Shown: positions 17,997 through 28,203 of the stretch, piece after piece
Layout: every line of letters starts with the position of its first letter
Position numbering within the stretch: position 1 is the stretch's first letter
Assembly (NCBI RefSeq): GCF_030817535.1
Contig: NZ_JAUSZL010000002.1
Span: forward strand, 6,820,001 to 6,884,000
Reading direction: 5' to 3'
Length of the DNA stretch: 64,000 nt
From: Streptomyces sp. V3I8
Lineage (GTDB): Bacteria; Actinomycetota; Actinomycetes; Streptomycetales; Streptomycetaceae
Translations under genes and position numbers: made by a program
The notes under the pieces: generated by a model
Told to the model about the DNA's origin: nothing
The model's input: only the letters and a program-made list of their open reading frames with translations
Databases searched by the model: none

Positions 17997-18489
17997 GTGC
18001 AACTCCAGTCGAACGGCCGCGTCGCCCCCCGGGGGGCGGTCGCTCTTGCGGTCAGAGGATCATTGGTAAAGCTCGTTGCGAACGTCAGTTTTCGCGTGTC
18101 ACGCAGGTGGATGGTTGCAGTGATTGTCTTCGCGGGGCGAACTGACGAACTCTTCGTCCAGGAAGCCCGGCGGGGTGGTGCCGTTCGCCGGCCTGGATCG
18201 GCAGCGAGTGTCCGAGCAGGATACGACGCACGATGATGTTCCGCGCGCCCCTCCCGACAACCCGCCTGAGCCGAACGAGTGAGCACGGACGTGGTGCGTG
18301 TCGGCCCGTGTGCGGAGCGTGGCCGGAAGCACCCTCCCCGCGTCGCTGATACCCTGGTAGCCCGTGGACCGGTGGACGCCCCAGCAGGAAAAGGGACCCC
18401 CGAACCGCAGCGACGGCACCGCCGGAAACCTCCGGGCCGGGCAGCCGTACCGCAACCGATACCGCGACCACGGGAGCCCCCTCTTGGCC
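17997..18489. other. divergent intergenic region upstream of GH15 and pyrG
   Basis: About 490 nt without a supported gene. It holds a spacer-less 16-nt palindrome (CG, six C, six G, CG) at 18023-18038 close to the GH15 start, and a TACCCT -10-like box at 18350-18355 that would give pyrG a leader of about 128 nt. No -35 match is convincing. No riboswitch consensus was recognised in the leader. Confidence 0.5.
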
Positions 18490-20157
<1,668 letters not shown>

Positions 20158-20271
20158 GACGAGGGTTGTACGGTGGCCGGGGTGCGCGTCCCGCGAGGCG
20201 CGCGCCCCGGTTTCCGTCGCGGTGCACCGCTGTCGCGACGCAGGTTCGTGCGTGTGGGAGGACAAGTCGAC

Positions 20272-20898
20272 ATGACCATCAAGGACACCGCCGAGGAGTG
20301 GGAGGTCAGGGCGACCGGGACCCCCTTCGTCGGCAAGAAGACCTCCGTGCGTACGGACGACGTGGTCATGCCCGGCGGGTCGGTGGCCCGCCGCGACTAC
20401 CAGGTGCACCCGGGTTCGGTGGCCGTCCTCGCCCTCGACGACGAGGACCGCGCCCTGGTCATTCGCCAGTACCGGCACCCCGTGCGCCACAGGCTCTGGG
20501 AGATCCCGGCCGGCCTGCTCGACGTCCCGGGCGAGAACCCCCTGCACGCGGCGCAGCGCGAGCTCTACGAGGAGGCGTACGTCAAGGCGGAGGACTGGCG
20601 TGTGCTCACGGACGTGTTCACCACGCCCGGTGGCTGCGACGAGGCCGTCCGGATCTTCCTGGCCCGCGGTCTCTCCGAGGCCGGGGGGCAGCGCTTCGAG
20701 GTCGAGGACGAGGAGTCCGACATGGAGCTCGACCGGGTCCCGGTCGACGAGCTCGTACGGGGTGTCCTCGCCGGTGAGCTGCACAACAACTGTCTCGTCG
20801 TGGGCGTCCTCGCGCTGGTCGCCGCCCGCGGCGGAGACGGCCTGGACGCCCTGCGTCCGGCCGAGGCCCCCTGGCCCGCACGCCCGTTCGAAGCATGA
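20272..20898 (+). CDS. NUDIX hydrolase (ADP-ribose pyrophosphatase-like)
   Basis: A 208-residue NUDIX enzyme. The NUDIX box region reads AGLLDVPGENPLHAAQRELY followed by EEAY, with the REL-x-EE core intact and one extra residue before the first Glu, as in actinobacterial ADP-ribose pyrophosphatases. Upstream IRQYRHPVRHRLWEIPAG and downstream TTPGGCDEAVRIFLA also fit that group. Likely reaction: ADP-ribose to AMP and ribose 5-phosphate. The ATG has GGGAGGA 9 nt upstream. It sits directly after pyrG, as in other streptomycetes. Confidence 0.9.
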   Translation: MTIKDTAEEWEVRATGTPFVGKKTSVRTDDVVMPGGSVARRDYQVHPGSVAVLALDDEDRALVIRQYRHPVRHRLWEIPAGLLDVPGENPLHAAQRELYEEAYVKAEDWRVLTDVFTTPGGCDEAVRIFLARGLSEAGGQRFEVEDEESDMELDRVPVDELVRGVLAGELHNNCLVVGVLALVAARGGDGLDALRPAEAPWPARPFEA

Positions 20899-21000
20899 CC
20901 CACTGTCGTGCGTGCAGTCGGCCTACCGATGTGACGATCGCCTGATCCGATCGGGGGATGTGCCCGCCGCGCTCCGCACGGATCGTCGCAGAGCGTGAAC

Positions 21001-21006
21001 TAGGCT
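21001..21006 (+). promoter_or_regulatory. -10 box upstream of STAND/TPR gene
   Basis: TAGGCT fits the Streptomyces -10 TAGRRT-like pattern and would start transcription near 21013, leaving a leader of about 58 nt. The -35 region is not clear. Just upstream there is an imperfect inverted repeat of the CGATC type. Confidence 0.35.
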
Positions 21007-21070
21007 CTGAAAACGTCCCGTCCGGAGTGCCCGGCGGGCTTGTGCGCGCAGTGGGACGGGAGTGTGGCCC

Positions 21071-23152
21071 GTGACGGATCAGGCAGTGGACACCGGCGGC
21101 ACGACAGTGTCGGAGAAGGGGTCGCGCCCGGCTGTCGCGTCCGCTCCGACGGACAGTCAGTTCCTCGGCCGTACACGTGAGTTGAAAGAACTCCGGGCCG
21201 ACATCGAGCGGACCGGTCTCGACACCCTCGCCGGGCGCAAGGCGCCCCGCGCGCGCGTGCTGCTCATCGCCGGCAGACCCGGATCCGGCCGTACCGCACT
21301 GGCCGAGGAACTCGTACGGCAGGTCGCGCACAGTTACCCGGACGGTGTCCTGCGGGCCCGGCTCAGCGAGCCCGACGGTACGCCCGTACCGACCGAACGC
21401 ACCGCCCGCGACCTGCTCACCGCCCTCGAACTGACCGCCCCGGCCGGAACCGACGAGGACGACCTCTCCGAGCGGCTGCGCGAGGCGCTCGCCACCCGCC
21501 GCACCCTGCTCCTGCTCGACGACGCGGCCGACGCCGGACAGGTCGACGCGCTCCTTCCGGAGAATCCCGACTGCCTGGTCGTCGCCGTCTCCGGCGGGCC
21601 GCTGACCGGTGTCCCGGATGTCCGCCCCTGCACGCTCGGCGGCATGGACACCAAGTCCGCCCTCGAACTCCTCGACCGCTACACCGGCTCCGTACGCATC
21701 ACCGTGGACCCGCGCGCCGCCGAGGGGCTCGTCGAACTGTGCGCCGGCCAGCCCGCGGCGCTCGTCCTCGCCGGGGCCTGGCTGGCCCACCGCCCGGGGT
21801 CCGCCGTCGCCGACCTCGCCAAGCAGCTGCACACCGAGGGTGACGAGGGGACGGTCCTCGAACGGGTCTTCCGGCTCACGTACGCGGCCCTGCCCACGGC
21901 GGTCGCGCGGATACTGCGGTTCCTCTCGCTCGCCCCCGCCGGTCTCGTCGACCCGCACACCGCGTCCGCGCTCGCCGGCTGCTCGGTCGGCGCCGCCCAC
22001 ACCGCCCTGGACGACCTCACGAAGCTCGGCCTCGTACGGGCCGTGGAGTCGCCCCTGCCGCAGTACGAGGTGCCCGGCTGCCTGCTGCCGCTGCTGCGCC
22101 CGCTCACCGCGGCCGAGGACCGCCCGGCCGAGCTCCAGCTGGCCCGCGCCCGGATGCTGGAGCGGACCGTGCGGCTCCTCGGGTCCTGCCGGGCGATCAC
22201 CGAGACCGACAGCTCGCCCGCCCGCGAGAAGCTCGCCGGGATGCCCCGCGCGCTGCGCTTCCCGAATCCCCGTGCGGCCGCCGACTGGCTGCGCATCCGG
22301 CAGCCCGCCCTGCTCGCCGCCGCCCGTCTCGCGGTCGCCGACGGGGAGCTGGACACCCTGGCCCGCCGGCTGATGGCGGCCCTGGTCAGGGCGCTGGTCG
22401 CCCACTTCGGTACGCAGGCCGCGGCGCCCGAGCTGTACGGCATCCACCGGCTCGTCCTGGATGTCGCCGAGCGCCGGAACCTGCCCCGCGAGAAGGCCGC
22501 CGCGCTGCTGAACCTCGCCGACCTGGACGCCCGGACCGGCCGTACGGCCGACGCGCTGGCCCGCTACCGGGCCGCTCTCGACGCCGGACGCGAGGCGAAC
22601 GACCCCTACGCGACCGGCCGCGCGACGGAATCCGTGGGCGCCGCCCACCAGGAGCTCGGGGACTACGACCGGGCCGCCGACTGGTACGGCCGGGCGCTGG
22701 CCCAGCGGCTCGCCCGCGACGAGCGCGCGGACGCGGCCCGGCTGCACGGCCGGATCGCCACCGTGCACACCTACGCGGGCCGCTACGGCGAGGCGCTGCG
22801 CAACTGGCGCTCCGCCGTCACCGGACACCGCAGGACCGGTGATGTGGCGGGCCAGGCAAGGGCGTTGAGCGAGATGGCGCGGGTGCAGGAGTACGCGGGC
22901 CGGCCCGAGGAGTCCCTCGTCACCTGCCAGGAGGCGGTCGAGTGGGCGCGCCGCGCCGACGACGTGCGGCTGCAGGCCGCGCTGCAGCTCCGGCTCGCCG
23001 ACACGCTCGACCGGCTGGGGGACCCCGCGGCGGCCCGGCTGCACCGTGCCACGGCCGGCCGCATGCTCGGTGACGAGCTCCCGGAGAGCGCATCAGCCAG
23101 GGAACAGGACGGCAACGCCTACGAAATCCGCAGTGCATCCGAAGAAGATTGA
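21071..23152 (+). CDS. STAND-type NTPase with C-terminal TPR repeats
   Basis: A 693-residue protein resembling AfsR/NB-ARC regulators without their DNA-binding N-terminus. Residues 1-30 are disordered. FLGRTRELKELRADIE is the entry motif of the NTPase; Walker A is GRPGSGRT at 68-75, in which the usual Lys is Arg; Walker B is RRTLLLLDDA near 143-152. A winged-helix-like part follows (LTKLGLVRAVESPLPQYEVP). Residues about 455-660 form TPRs with A-x-x-Y-G-A spacing. Such proteins are signal-responsive switches. The GTG at 21071 has GGGAG 8 nt upstream; an earlier GTG at 21062 overlaps it. ATP binding is doubtful because of the Lys-to-Arg change. It precedes ald but has its own likely promoter. 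Confidence 0.82.
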   Translation: MTDQAVDTGGTTVSEKGSRPAVASAPTDSQFLGRTRELKELRADIERTGLDTLAGRKAPRARVLLIAGRPGSGRTALAEELVRQVAHSYPDGVLRARLSEPDGTPVPTERTARDLLTALELTAPAGTDEDDLSERLREALATRRTLLLLDDAADAGQVDALLPENPDCLVVAVSGGPLTGVPDVRPCTLGGMDTKSALELLDRYTGSVRITVDPRAAEGLVELCAGQPAALVLAGAWLAHRPGSAVADLAKQLHTEGDEGTVLERVFRLTYAALPTAVARILRFLSLAPAGLVDPHTASALAGCSVGAAHTALDDLTKLGLVRAVESPLPQYEVPGCLLPLLRPLTAAEDRPAELQLARARMLERTVRLLGSCRAITETDSSPAREKLAGMPRALRFPNPRAAADWLRIRQPALLAAARLAVADGELDTLARRLMAALVRALVAHFGTQAAAPELYGIHRLVLDVAERRNLPREKAAALLNLADLDARTGRTADALARYRAALDAGREANDPYATGRATESVGAAHQELGDYDRAADWYGRALAQRLARDERADAARLHGRIATVHTYAGRYGEALRNWRSAVTGHRRTGDVAGQARALSEMARVQEYAGRPEESLVTCQEAVEWARRADDVRLQAALQLRLADTLDRLGDPAAARLHRATAGRMLGDELPESASAREQDGNAYEIRSASEED

Positions 23153-23165
23153 TGCTTTGAAAGGC

Positions 23166-23193
23166 TAGACAGAGAGAAGCCCTTCATTAGACT
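23166..23193 (+). promoter_or_regulatory. putative ald promoter
   Basis: TAGACA (5 of 6 to TTGACA) and TAGACT are separated by 16 bp, between the STAND gene and ald. Transcription would start near 23200, giving a leader of about 120 nt. The pair is the best match in the gap but is unconfirmed. Confidence 0.45.
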
Positions 23194-23321
23194 GGCTCCG
23201 CCGCGTCCTTTCATGGTGCTTCCCGGTGTGCTCCCGTGCATCCGGGTATGTCAGGCATCGTCATGTCTTGCGCTGCCTGCCCCCGCCCCAGACCCCTCCT
23301 GAGCCAAGGACCGTGATCGAC

Positions 23322-24437
23322 GTGAAGGTCGGCATCCCCCGCGAGGTCAAGAACAACGAGTTCCGGGTGGCCATCACCCCCGCCGGTGTGCACGAGCTGG
23401 TGCGCCACGGCCACCAGGTCCTCGTCGAGCGGCACGCCGGTGTCGGCTCCTCGATCACCGACGAGGAGTTCGTCGCCGCCGGCGCGCGGATCCTCGCCAC
23501 CGCCGACGAGGTCTGGGCCGCCGCGGACCTGCTGCTGAAGGTCAAGGAGCCCGTCGCCGAGGAGTACCACCGCCTGCGCAAGGACCAGACGCTCTTCACC
23601 TACCTGCACCTGGCCGCGTCCAGGCAGTGCACGGACGCCCTGCTGGAGTCCGGCACCACGGCGATCGCATACGAAACCGTCGAGCTGCCCGGCCGCGGGC
23701 TGCCGCTGCTCGCCCCGATGTCCGAGGTCGCGGGCCGCCTCGCCCCGCAGGTCGGCGCCTACCACCTGATGCGCGCCCACGGCGGCCGCGGCGTCCTGCC
23801 CGGCGGTGTCCCGGGCGTGCAGGCCGCCCGGGCCGTGGTCGTCGGCGGCGGCGTCTCGGGCTGGAACGCCGCGCAGATCGCCGTCGGCATGGGCTTCCAC
23901 GTGACCCTGCTCGACCGCGACATCAACAAGCTCAAGGAAGCCGACAAGATCTTCGGCACGAAGATCCAGACCGTCGTCTCCAACGCCTTCGAGCTCGAGA
24001 AGGCCTGCCTGGAGGCGGACCTGGTGATCGGCGCCGTGCTCATCCCCGGCGCCAAGGCCCCGAAGCTGGTCACCAACGAACTGGTGTCCCGGATGAAGCC
24101 CGGAAGTGTCCTTGTCGACATCGCGATCGACCAGGGCGGCTGCTTCGAGGACTCGCGTGCGACCACCCACGCGGAGCCGACCTTCCCGGTGCACGGTTCG
24201 GTCTTCTACTGCGTCGCGAACATGCCGGGCGCGGTGCCCAACACGTCGACGTACGCGCTCACCAACGCGACGCTGCCGTACATCGTGGAGCTGGCCAACC
24301 GCGGCTGGGCCGAGGCGCTGCGCCGCGACGCCGCGCTCGCCAAGGGCCTCAACACCCATGACGGAGCGGTCGTCCACCACGGGGTCGCCGAGGCCCACGG
24401 CCTGGCGCACACCGAGCTGGAGACCCTGCTGGGCTGA
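23322..24437 (+). CDS. ald: alanine dehydrogenase
   Basis: A 371-residue NAD-dependent L-alanine dehydrogenase, interconverting alanine and pyruvate plus ammonia. It begins [20 protein letters not shown], the family N-terminus; the catalytic Lys is in LLKVKEP and the His in TYLHLA; the NAD-binding motif is [27 protein letters not shown] and [11 protein letters not shown] complete the signature. The GTG at 23322 keeps AAGGA 11 nt upstream; the GTG three codons earlier (23313) has only 2 nt spacing. It is downstream of the STAND gene, and is followed by a long gap before the parA-like gene. Confidence 0.95.
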   Translation: MKVGIPREVKNNEFRVAITPAGVHELVRHGHQVLVERHAGVGSSITDEEFVAAGARILATADEVWAAADLLLKVKEPVAEEYHRLRKDQTLFTYLHLAASRQCTDALLESGTTAIAYETVELPGRGLPLLAPMSEVAGRLAPQVGAYHLMRAHGGRGVLPGGVPGVQAARAVVVGGGVSGWNAAQIAVGMGFHVTLLDRDINKLKEADKIFGTKIQTVVSNAFELEKACLEADLVIGAVLIPGAKAPKLVTNELVSRMKPGSVLVDIAIDQGGCFEDSRATTHAEPTFPVHGSVFYCVANMPGAVPNTSTYALTNATLPYIVELANRGWAEALRRDAALAKGLNTHDGAVVHHGVAEAHGLAHTELETLLG

Positions 24438-24818
24438 CCTTCCGGCCGGGTTCGTCCCGGTTCGGCGGGCGACCCCCCGCCCGGCAAAAGGCGATTCGTC
24501 AACAGAGGTCGTCAACCTCGCACGTACGGCCGGACCTTGTCCCACAGGGCCCGGCCGGATGTGTGTCGGGTCACTTCGGGAGACTGGTTCAACTCGCCTC
24601 GAACGTAACCCTTCGACCGTTTCGCACACCCCTGAAACCTGCCGTGCGACGCCCTTACGCCCTTGACAGCGGGATGTTCCGTTGCCGACACATCGGGCCG
24701 GGTCCGGCGGATTGTGTTGCTGCGAAGCGGTGACACGCCATAGAGTCGCCAACCGTCGGCATGGTGCCACGCTGACCTATCGAGAAATTTCCTGGTCACC
24801 AAGGAGGTAAGACGACTT
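24438..24818. other. intergenic region between ald and parA-like gene
   Basis: No gene is supported in these 381 nt. GC-rich imperfect repeats at 24455-24485 may terminate ald. A perfect TTGACA at 24663-24668 has no -10 at the right distance. A better promoter (TTGCTG, 18 bp, TAGAGT) lies nearer the gene and is listed separately. Confidence 0.6.
24717..24746 (+). promoter_or_regulatory. putative promoter of the parA-like operon
   Basis: TTGCTG and TAGAGT are 18 bp apart; TAGAGT fits the Streptomyces TAGRRT -10 well. The start would be near 24753, giving a leader of about 66 nt that carries a full AAGGAGGT ribosome site. Confidence 0.45.
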
Positions 24819-25988
24819 GTGAATGAGTCGACATTTACTCCCGGGGGTGGTCAACCAGGAATGCCTGCGCAAGGCTCAAGGCCCACGGGGCTCGAGGCTG
24901 TCGGCTCCGTTGCGGTGCGCACCTTCGCAGCCCACCAGAGTCCGAAGACGACTCAGACAGCACACAAAAGCATGGATGGCCATCACGTGAACGCCATGGC
25001 CGGCAACGGAAGTGGCGAGAACCGCACCCACTTCGCCGACTACGACGACCTGCCCGAGGGGCACTTCTACGACCCCGACGCCGAGTACGAGCCGGATCCG
25101 GAGTACGCGGCCACGCTCGCGCCCGACGCGGCGCGCCAGCGCCGTGAGCGGATCGGCCCGACCGGGCGCCCGCTGCCCTACTTCCCGATCCCGGGCCCGC
25201 TGACCGACCACGGCCCCGCGAAGATCATCGCGATGTGCAACCAGAAGGGCGGCGTCGGCAAGACGACGTCGACCATCAACCTGGGTGCCGCGCTCGCGGA
25301 GTACGGACGCCGGGTCCTGCTCGTCGACTTCGACCCGCAGGGCGCCCTGTCCGTGGGCCTCGGTGTCAACCCGATGGAGCTCGACCTCACGGTCTACAAC
25401 CTGCTCATGGAGCGGGGCATGGCGGCCGACGAGGTGCTCCTGAAGACCGCGGTCCCGAACATGGACCTGCTGCCGAGCAACATCGACCTGTCCGCCGCCG
25501 AGGTCCAGCTGGTGAGCGAGGTCGCCCGCGAGTCCACCCTGCAGCGCGCCCTGAAGCCGCTGATGGCCGACTACGACTACATCGTGATCGACTGCCAGCC
25601 CTCGCTGGGCCTGCTCACCGTGAACGCGCTGACGGCCGCCCACAAGGTGATAGTGCCGCTGGAGTGCGAGTTCTTCGCGCTGCGCGGGGTCGCGCTGCTC
25701 ACCGAGACCATCGAGAAGGTCCAGGAGCGGCTCAACCCCGAGCTGGAACTCGACGGCATCCTCGCCACGATGTACGACTCGCGGACCGTGCACAGCCGTG
25801 AGGTGCTCGCGCGCGTGGTCGAGGCGTTCGACGAGCACGTCTACCACACGGTGATCGGCCGGACCGTCCGCTTCCCGGAGACCACGGTCGCCGGTGAGCC
25901 GATCACGACGTACGCCTCCAACTCCGTCGGCGCCGCCGCCTACCGTCAGCTCGCCAGGGAGGTGCTCGCCCGGTGTCACGCCGAGTGA
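24819..25988 (+). CDS. orphan ParA family ATPase (scpAB-linked)
   Basis: A 389-residue ParA/MinD ATPase. Residues 1-130 are a long, likely disordered extension ending in the acidic GHFYDPDAEYEPDPEYAATL. The deviant Walker A is KGGVGKTT at 143-150, switch I VDFDPQGALSVGLG, and switch II IDCQPSLGLLTVNAL. A complementary AAGGAGGT lies 10 nt before the GTG, a very strong ribosome site that fixes this start. No parB follows; the next gene encodes a different DNA-binding-like protein. It is not the oriC-linked parA, which sits by parB elsewhere in Streptomyces. The link to scpAB suggests a role in chromosome organisation; that is inference. Confidence 0.92.
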   Translation: MNESTFTPGGGQPGMPAQGSRPTGLEAVGSVAVRTFAAHQSPKTTQTAHKSMDGHHVNAMAGNGSGENRTHFADYDDLPEGHFYDPDAEYEPDPEYAATLAPDAARQRRERIGPTGRPLPYFPIPGPLTDHGPAKIIAMCNQKGGVGKTTSTINLGAALAEYGRRVLLVDFDPQGALSVGLGVNPMELDLTVYNLLMERGMAADEVLLKTAVPNMDLLPSNIDLSAAEVQLVSEVARESTLQRALKPLMADYDYIVIDCQPSLGLLTVNALTAAHKVIVPLECEFFALRGVALLTETIEKVQERLNPELELDGILATMYDSRTVHSREVLARVVEAFDEHVYHTVIGRTVRFPETTVAGEPITTYASNSVGAAAYRQLAREVLARCHAE

Positions 25989-26548
25989 GTCTGCCGGGGG
26001 CCGACGAACTGTTCCGTACGACCGGGGGGATGGCGCTCCAGTCGTCGAGCCCCAGGCGACAGGCCAACGGCGAGGCGCGGGTGCCTGCTCCGGCGGGCGA
26101 GAGCGACGCCGCCGCCGGGGAGGACGGGCCGCAGTCGGTGCCCGTCCGGGGCGGCGACGGTGAGGGCGACGAACACGTCGCGGCCGACGCCGGCTCCGCC
26201 GACGGCGAGTCCCGGAGCCGGGGCGCCGTCGCGGCGGACCGTTCCGGCAGGCGTCCGGGGCCGCCGGAGGGTGCTGCCGGGGCCGGCGGGGGACAGCAGT
26301 CCCGCAAGCGCGGGCGGGCCCCCGGGCGGCGGCCCAGCGGGCGGGAGCGGCACGACGAGAAGATCACCGTGTACGTGTCCGCCGAGGAGCTCATCGACCT
26401 CGAGCACGCCCGGCTGGTGCTGCGCGGGGAGCACGGACTCGCGGTCGACCGGGGCCGGATCGTGCGGGAGGCCGTCGCGGTGGTCCTCGCGGATCTCGAA
26501 TCCCGGGGGGACGCGAGCATTCTGGTACGACGTCTGCGCGGTCGGTAG
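25973..26548 (+). CDS. hypothetical protein, possible DNA-binding partner of the ParA-like ATPase
   Basis: A 191-residue protein whose gene overlaps the 3' end of the parA-like gene by 16 nt, with AGGGAGG 10 nt before its GTG. Residues 1-100 are Gly/Pro/Ala-rich and disordered; 105-125 are very basic (SRKRGRAPGRRPSGRERHD). The last 65 residues are folded: KITVYVSAEELIDLEHARLV, then GRIVREAVAVVLADLE. A strand followed by two helices fits a ribbon-helix-helix domain, the type used by small centromere-binding partners of ParA proteins. That assignment is inference; no family was recognised with certainty. Tight overlap argues for joint function with the ATPase. Confidence 0.8.
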   Translation: MSRRVSLPGADELFRTTGGMALQSSSPRRQANGEARVPAPAGESDAAAGEDGPQSVPVRGGDGEGDEHVAADAGSADGESRSRGAVAADRSGRRPGPPEGAAGAGGGQQSRKRGRAPGRRPSGRERHDEKITVYVSAEELIDLEHARLVLRGEHGLAVDRGRIVREAVAVVLADLESRGDASILVRRLRGR

Positions 26549-26566
26549 GGGTAGCCTGCGACGGCC

Positions 26567-27550
26567 ATGACCTCGGACGACACCCCTGTTCCCGCTGCCG
26601 CCCCGCCTCCTGTCACCGACGGGTCCGCAGGACGGCGGCGTGTGCTGGGGCGGGGGCCCGGGGGCGCGGTCCCGCCCGGGGCCCCGGCGCCCACGGCGGA
26701 GCCGGAACCCGCTGGGACGGAACCCGCCGCAGCGGAGCCCGGGGACGGGGTCTTCACCGTTCGGCTGGCCAACTTCGAGGGCCCCTTCGATCTGCTGCTG
26801 CAGCTGATCTCCAAGCACAGGATGGACGTCACCGAGGTGGCGCTGTCCGAGGTCACCGACGAGTTCATGGCACACATCCGGGCGATGGGGCCGGACTGGG
26901 ACCTCGACCAGACGACCGAGTTCCTGGTCGTCGCCGCGACACTGCTCGACCTGAAGGCCGCCCGGCTGCTGCCCTCCGCCGAGGTCGAGGACGAGGCCGA
27001 CCTGGCGCTCCTGGAGGCCCGCGACCTGCTCTTCGCCCGGCTGCTGCAGTACCGCGCGTACAAACAGATCGCCGACATCTTCAACCGCCGCCTCGACGAG
27101 GAGGCGCGCCGCCACCCCCGTACCGTCGGGCTGGAGGCGCACCACGCCGCGCTGCTGCCCGAGGTCGTCATCGGTATCGGGGCGGAAGGTCTCGCCCGGC
27201 TCGCGGTGAAGGCGATGCAGCCCAGGCCGAGGCCCCAGGTGTACGTGGACCACATCCACGCGCCCCTCGTGAGCGTGCAGGAGCAGGCCGCCATCGTGAT
27301 GGCGCGGCTGCGGGAACTCGGCGAGGCGAGCTTCCGGGTGCTCGTCGAGGACACCGACGACACCCTCACCGTCGTGGCGCGTTTCCTGGCCCTTCTGGAG
27401 CTCTACCGGGAGAAGGCGGTCTCCCTGGACCAGGAGGAGGCCCTGGGGGACCTGGTGGTGCGCTGGACGGGTGGGGAGGGGCAGGCGCAGCCGACGGTGA
27501 CGGACGAGTTCGACAGACCGCCCGAGCCGGTGAAGGAGGAGAAGGTGTGA
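26567..27550 (+). CDS. scpA: segregation and condensation protein A (kleisin)
   Basis: A 327-residue kleisin that bridges SMC heads. Residues 1-63 are Pro/Ala-rich. The conserved N-terminal kleisin motif follows (VRLANFEGPFDLLLQLISKH, then MDVTEVALSEVTDEFM), with TTEFLVVAATLLDLKAARLL; the C-terminal winged helix lies near residues 235-300 (VARFLALLELYREKAVSLDQ). ScpA works with ScpB and SMC; smc itself is not in this window. No clear ribosome site precedes the ATG; TAGCCT lies 15 nt upstream, so a nearly leaderless transcript is possible besides read-through from the gene before. It overlaps scpB by GTGA. Confidence 0.95.
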   Translation: MTSDDTPVPAAAPPPVTDGSAGRRRVLGRGPGGAVPPGAPAPTAEPEPAGTEPAAAEPGDGVFTVRLANFEGPFDLLLQLISKHRMDVTEVALSEVTDEFMAHIRAMGPDWDLDQTTEFLVVAATLLDLKAARLLPSAEVEDEADLALLEARDLLFARLLQYRAYKQIADIFNRRLDEEARRHPRTVGLEAHHAALLPEVVIGIGAEGLARLAVKAMQPRPRPQVYVDHIHAPLVSVQEQAAIVMARLRELGEASFRVLVEDTDDTLTVVARFLALLELYREKAVSLDQEEALGDLVVRWTGGEGQAQPTVTDEFDRPPEPVKEEKV

Positions 27551-28203
27551 GCGAGGACACCACGGGGGTCCCGGCGGGGCCGCGCGGCGTCGCGGATCTC
27601 GACCTCGGACCCGCGCTGGAGGCCGTGCTCATGGTCGTGGACGAGCCCGCGACCGAGGAGCACCTCGCCAGGATCCTGGAGCGGCCCAGGCGGCACGTCG
27701 CGCACGCGCTGCGCGCGCTGGCCGACCAGTACACCGTCCAGGGGCGCGGCTTCGAGCTGCGGCGCATCGCCGGCGGCTGGCGGTTCTACAGCCGGCCCGC
27801 GTACGCGGCGGCCGTGGAGCGGTTCGTGCTGGACGGCCAGCAGGCCCGTCTCACGCAGGCGGCGCTGGAGACGCTGGCGGTGGTCGCGTACCGGCAGCCG
27901 GTCAGCCGTTCGCGGGTCTCGGCGGTCCGCGGAGTGAACTGTGACGGGGTGATGCGCACCCTCCTGCAGAGGGGTCTGGTCCAGGAGGCGGGCGCGGAAC
28001 CCGAAACAGGTGCGATCCTGTACAGGACGACGAACTACTTCCTGGAGCGAATGGGCCTGCGCGGCCTGGACGAGCTTCCGGAGCTCGCGCCCTTCCTTCC
28101 GGAGGCGGACGCGATCGAGGCTGAGACGCTGGAAGGGGTCCCGTCGTTCGATCCGGATGCGCCGGACGCAGATGCAGACGACACGACGACGACGGAACTT
28201 TGA
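27547..28203 (+). CDS. scpB: segregation and condensation protein B
   Basis: A 218-residue ScpB with two winged-helix domains: LGPALEAVLMVVDEPATEEH and LARILERPRRHVAHALRALA in the first, and ARLTQAALETLAVVAYRQPV with SRSRVSAVRGVNCDGVMRTL in the second, the family hallmark. The C-terminus is a short acidic Asp/Thr tail. ScpB dimers bind ScpA in the condensin complex. The GTG overlaps the scpA stop, so the two are made in step. Its stop overlaps the ATG of the pseudouridine synthase gene (TGATG). Confidence 0.95.
   Translation: MSEDTTGVPAGPRGVADLDLGPALEAVLMVVDEPATEEHLARILERPRRHVAHALRALADQYTVQGRGFELRRIAGGWRFYSRPAYAAAVERFVLDGQQARLTQAALETLAVVAYRQPVSRSRVSAVRGVNCDGVMRTLLQRGLVQEAGAEPETGAILYRTTNYFLERMGLRGLDELPELAPFLPEADAIEAETLEGVPSFDPDAPDADADDTTTTEL

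Noticed and set aside
24663..24668. Perfect TTGACA upstream of the parA-like gene as promoter
   Set aside because: No TANNNT box lies 16-19 bp downstream; TTGCTG-18-TAGAGT nearer the gene fits better.
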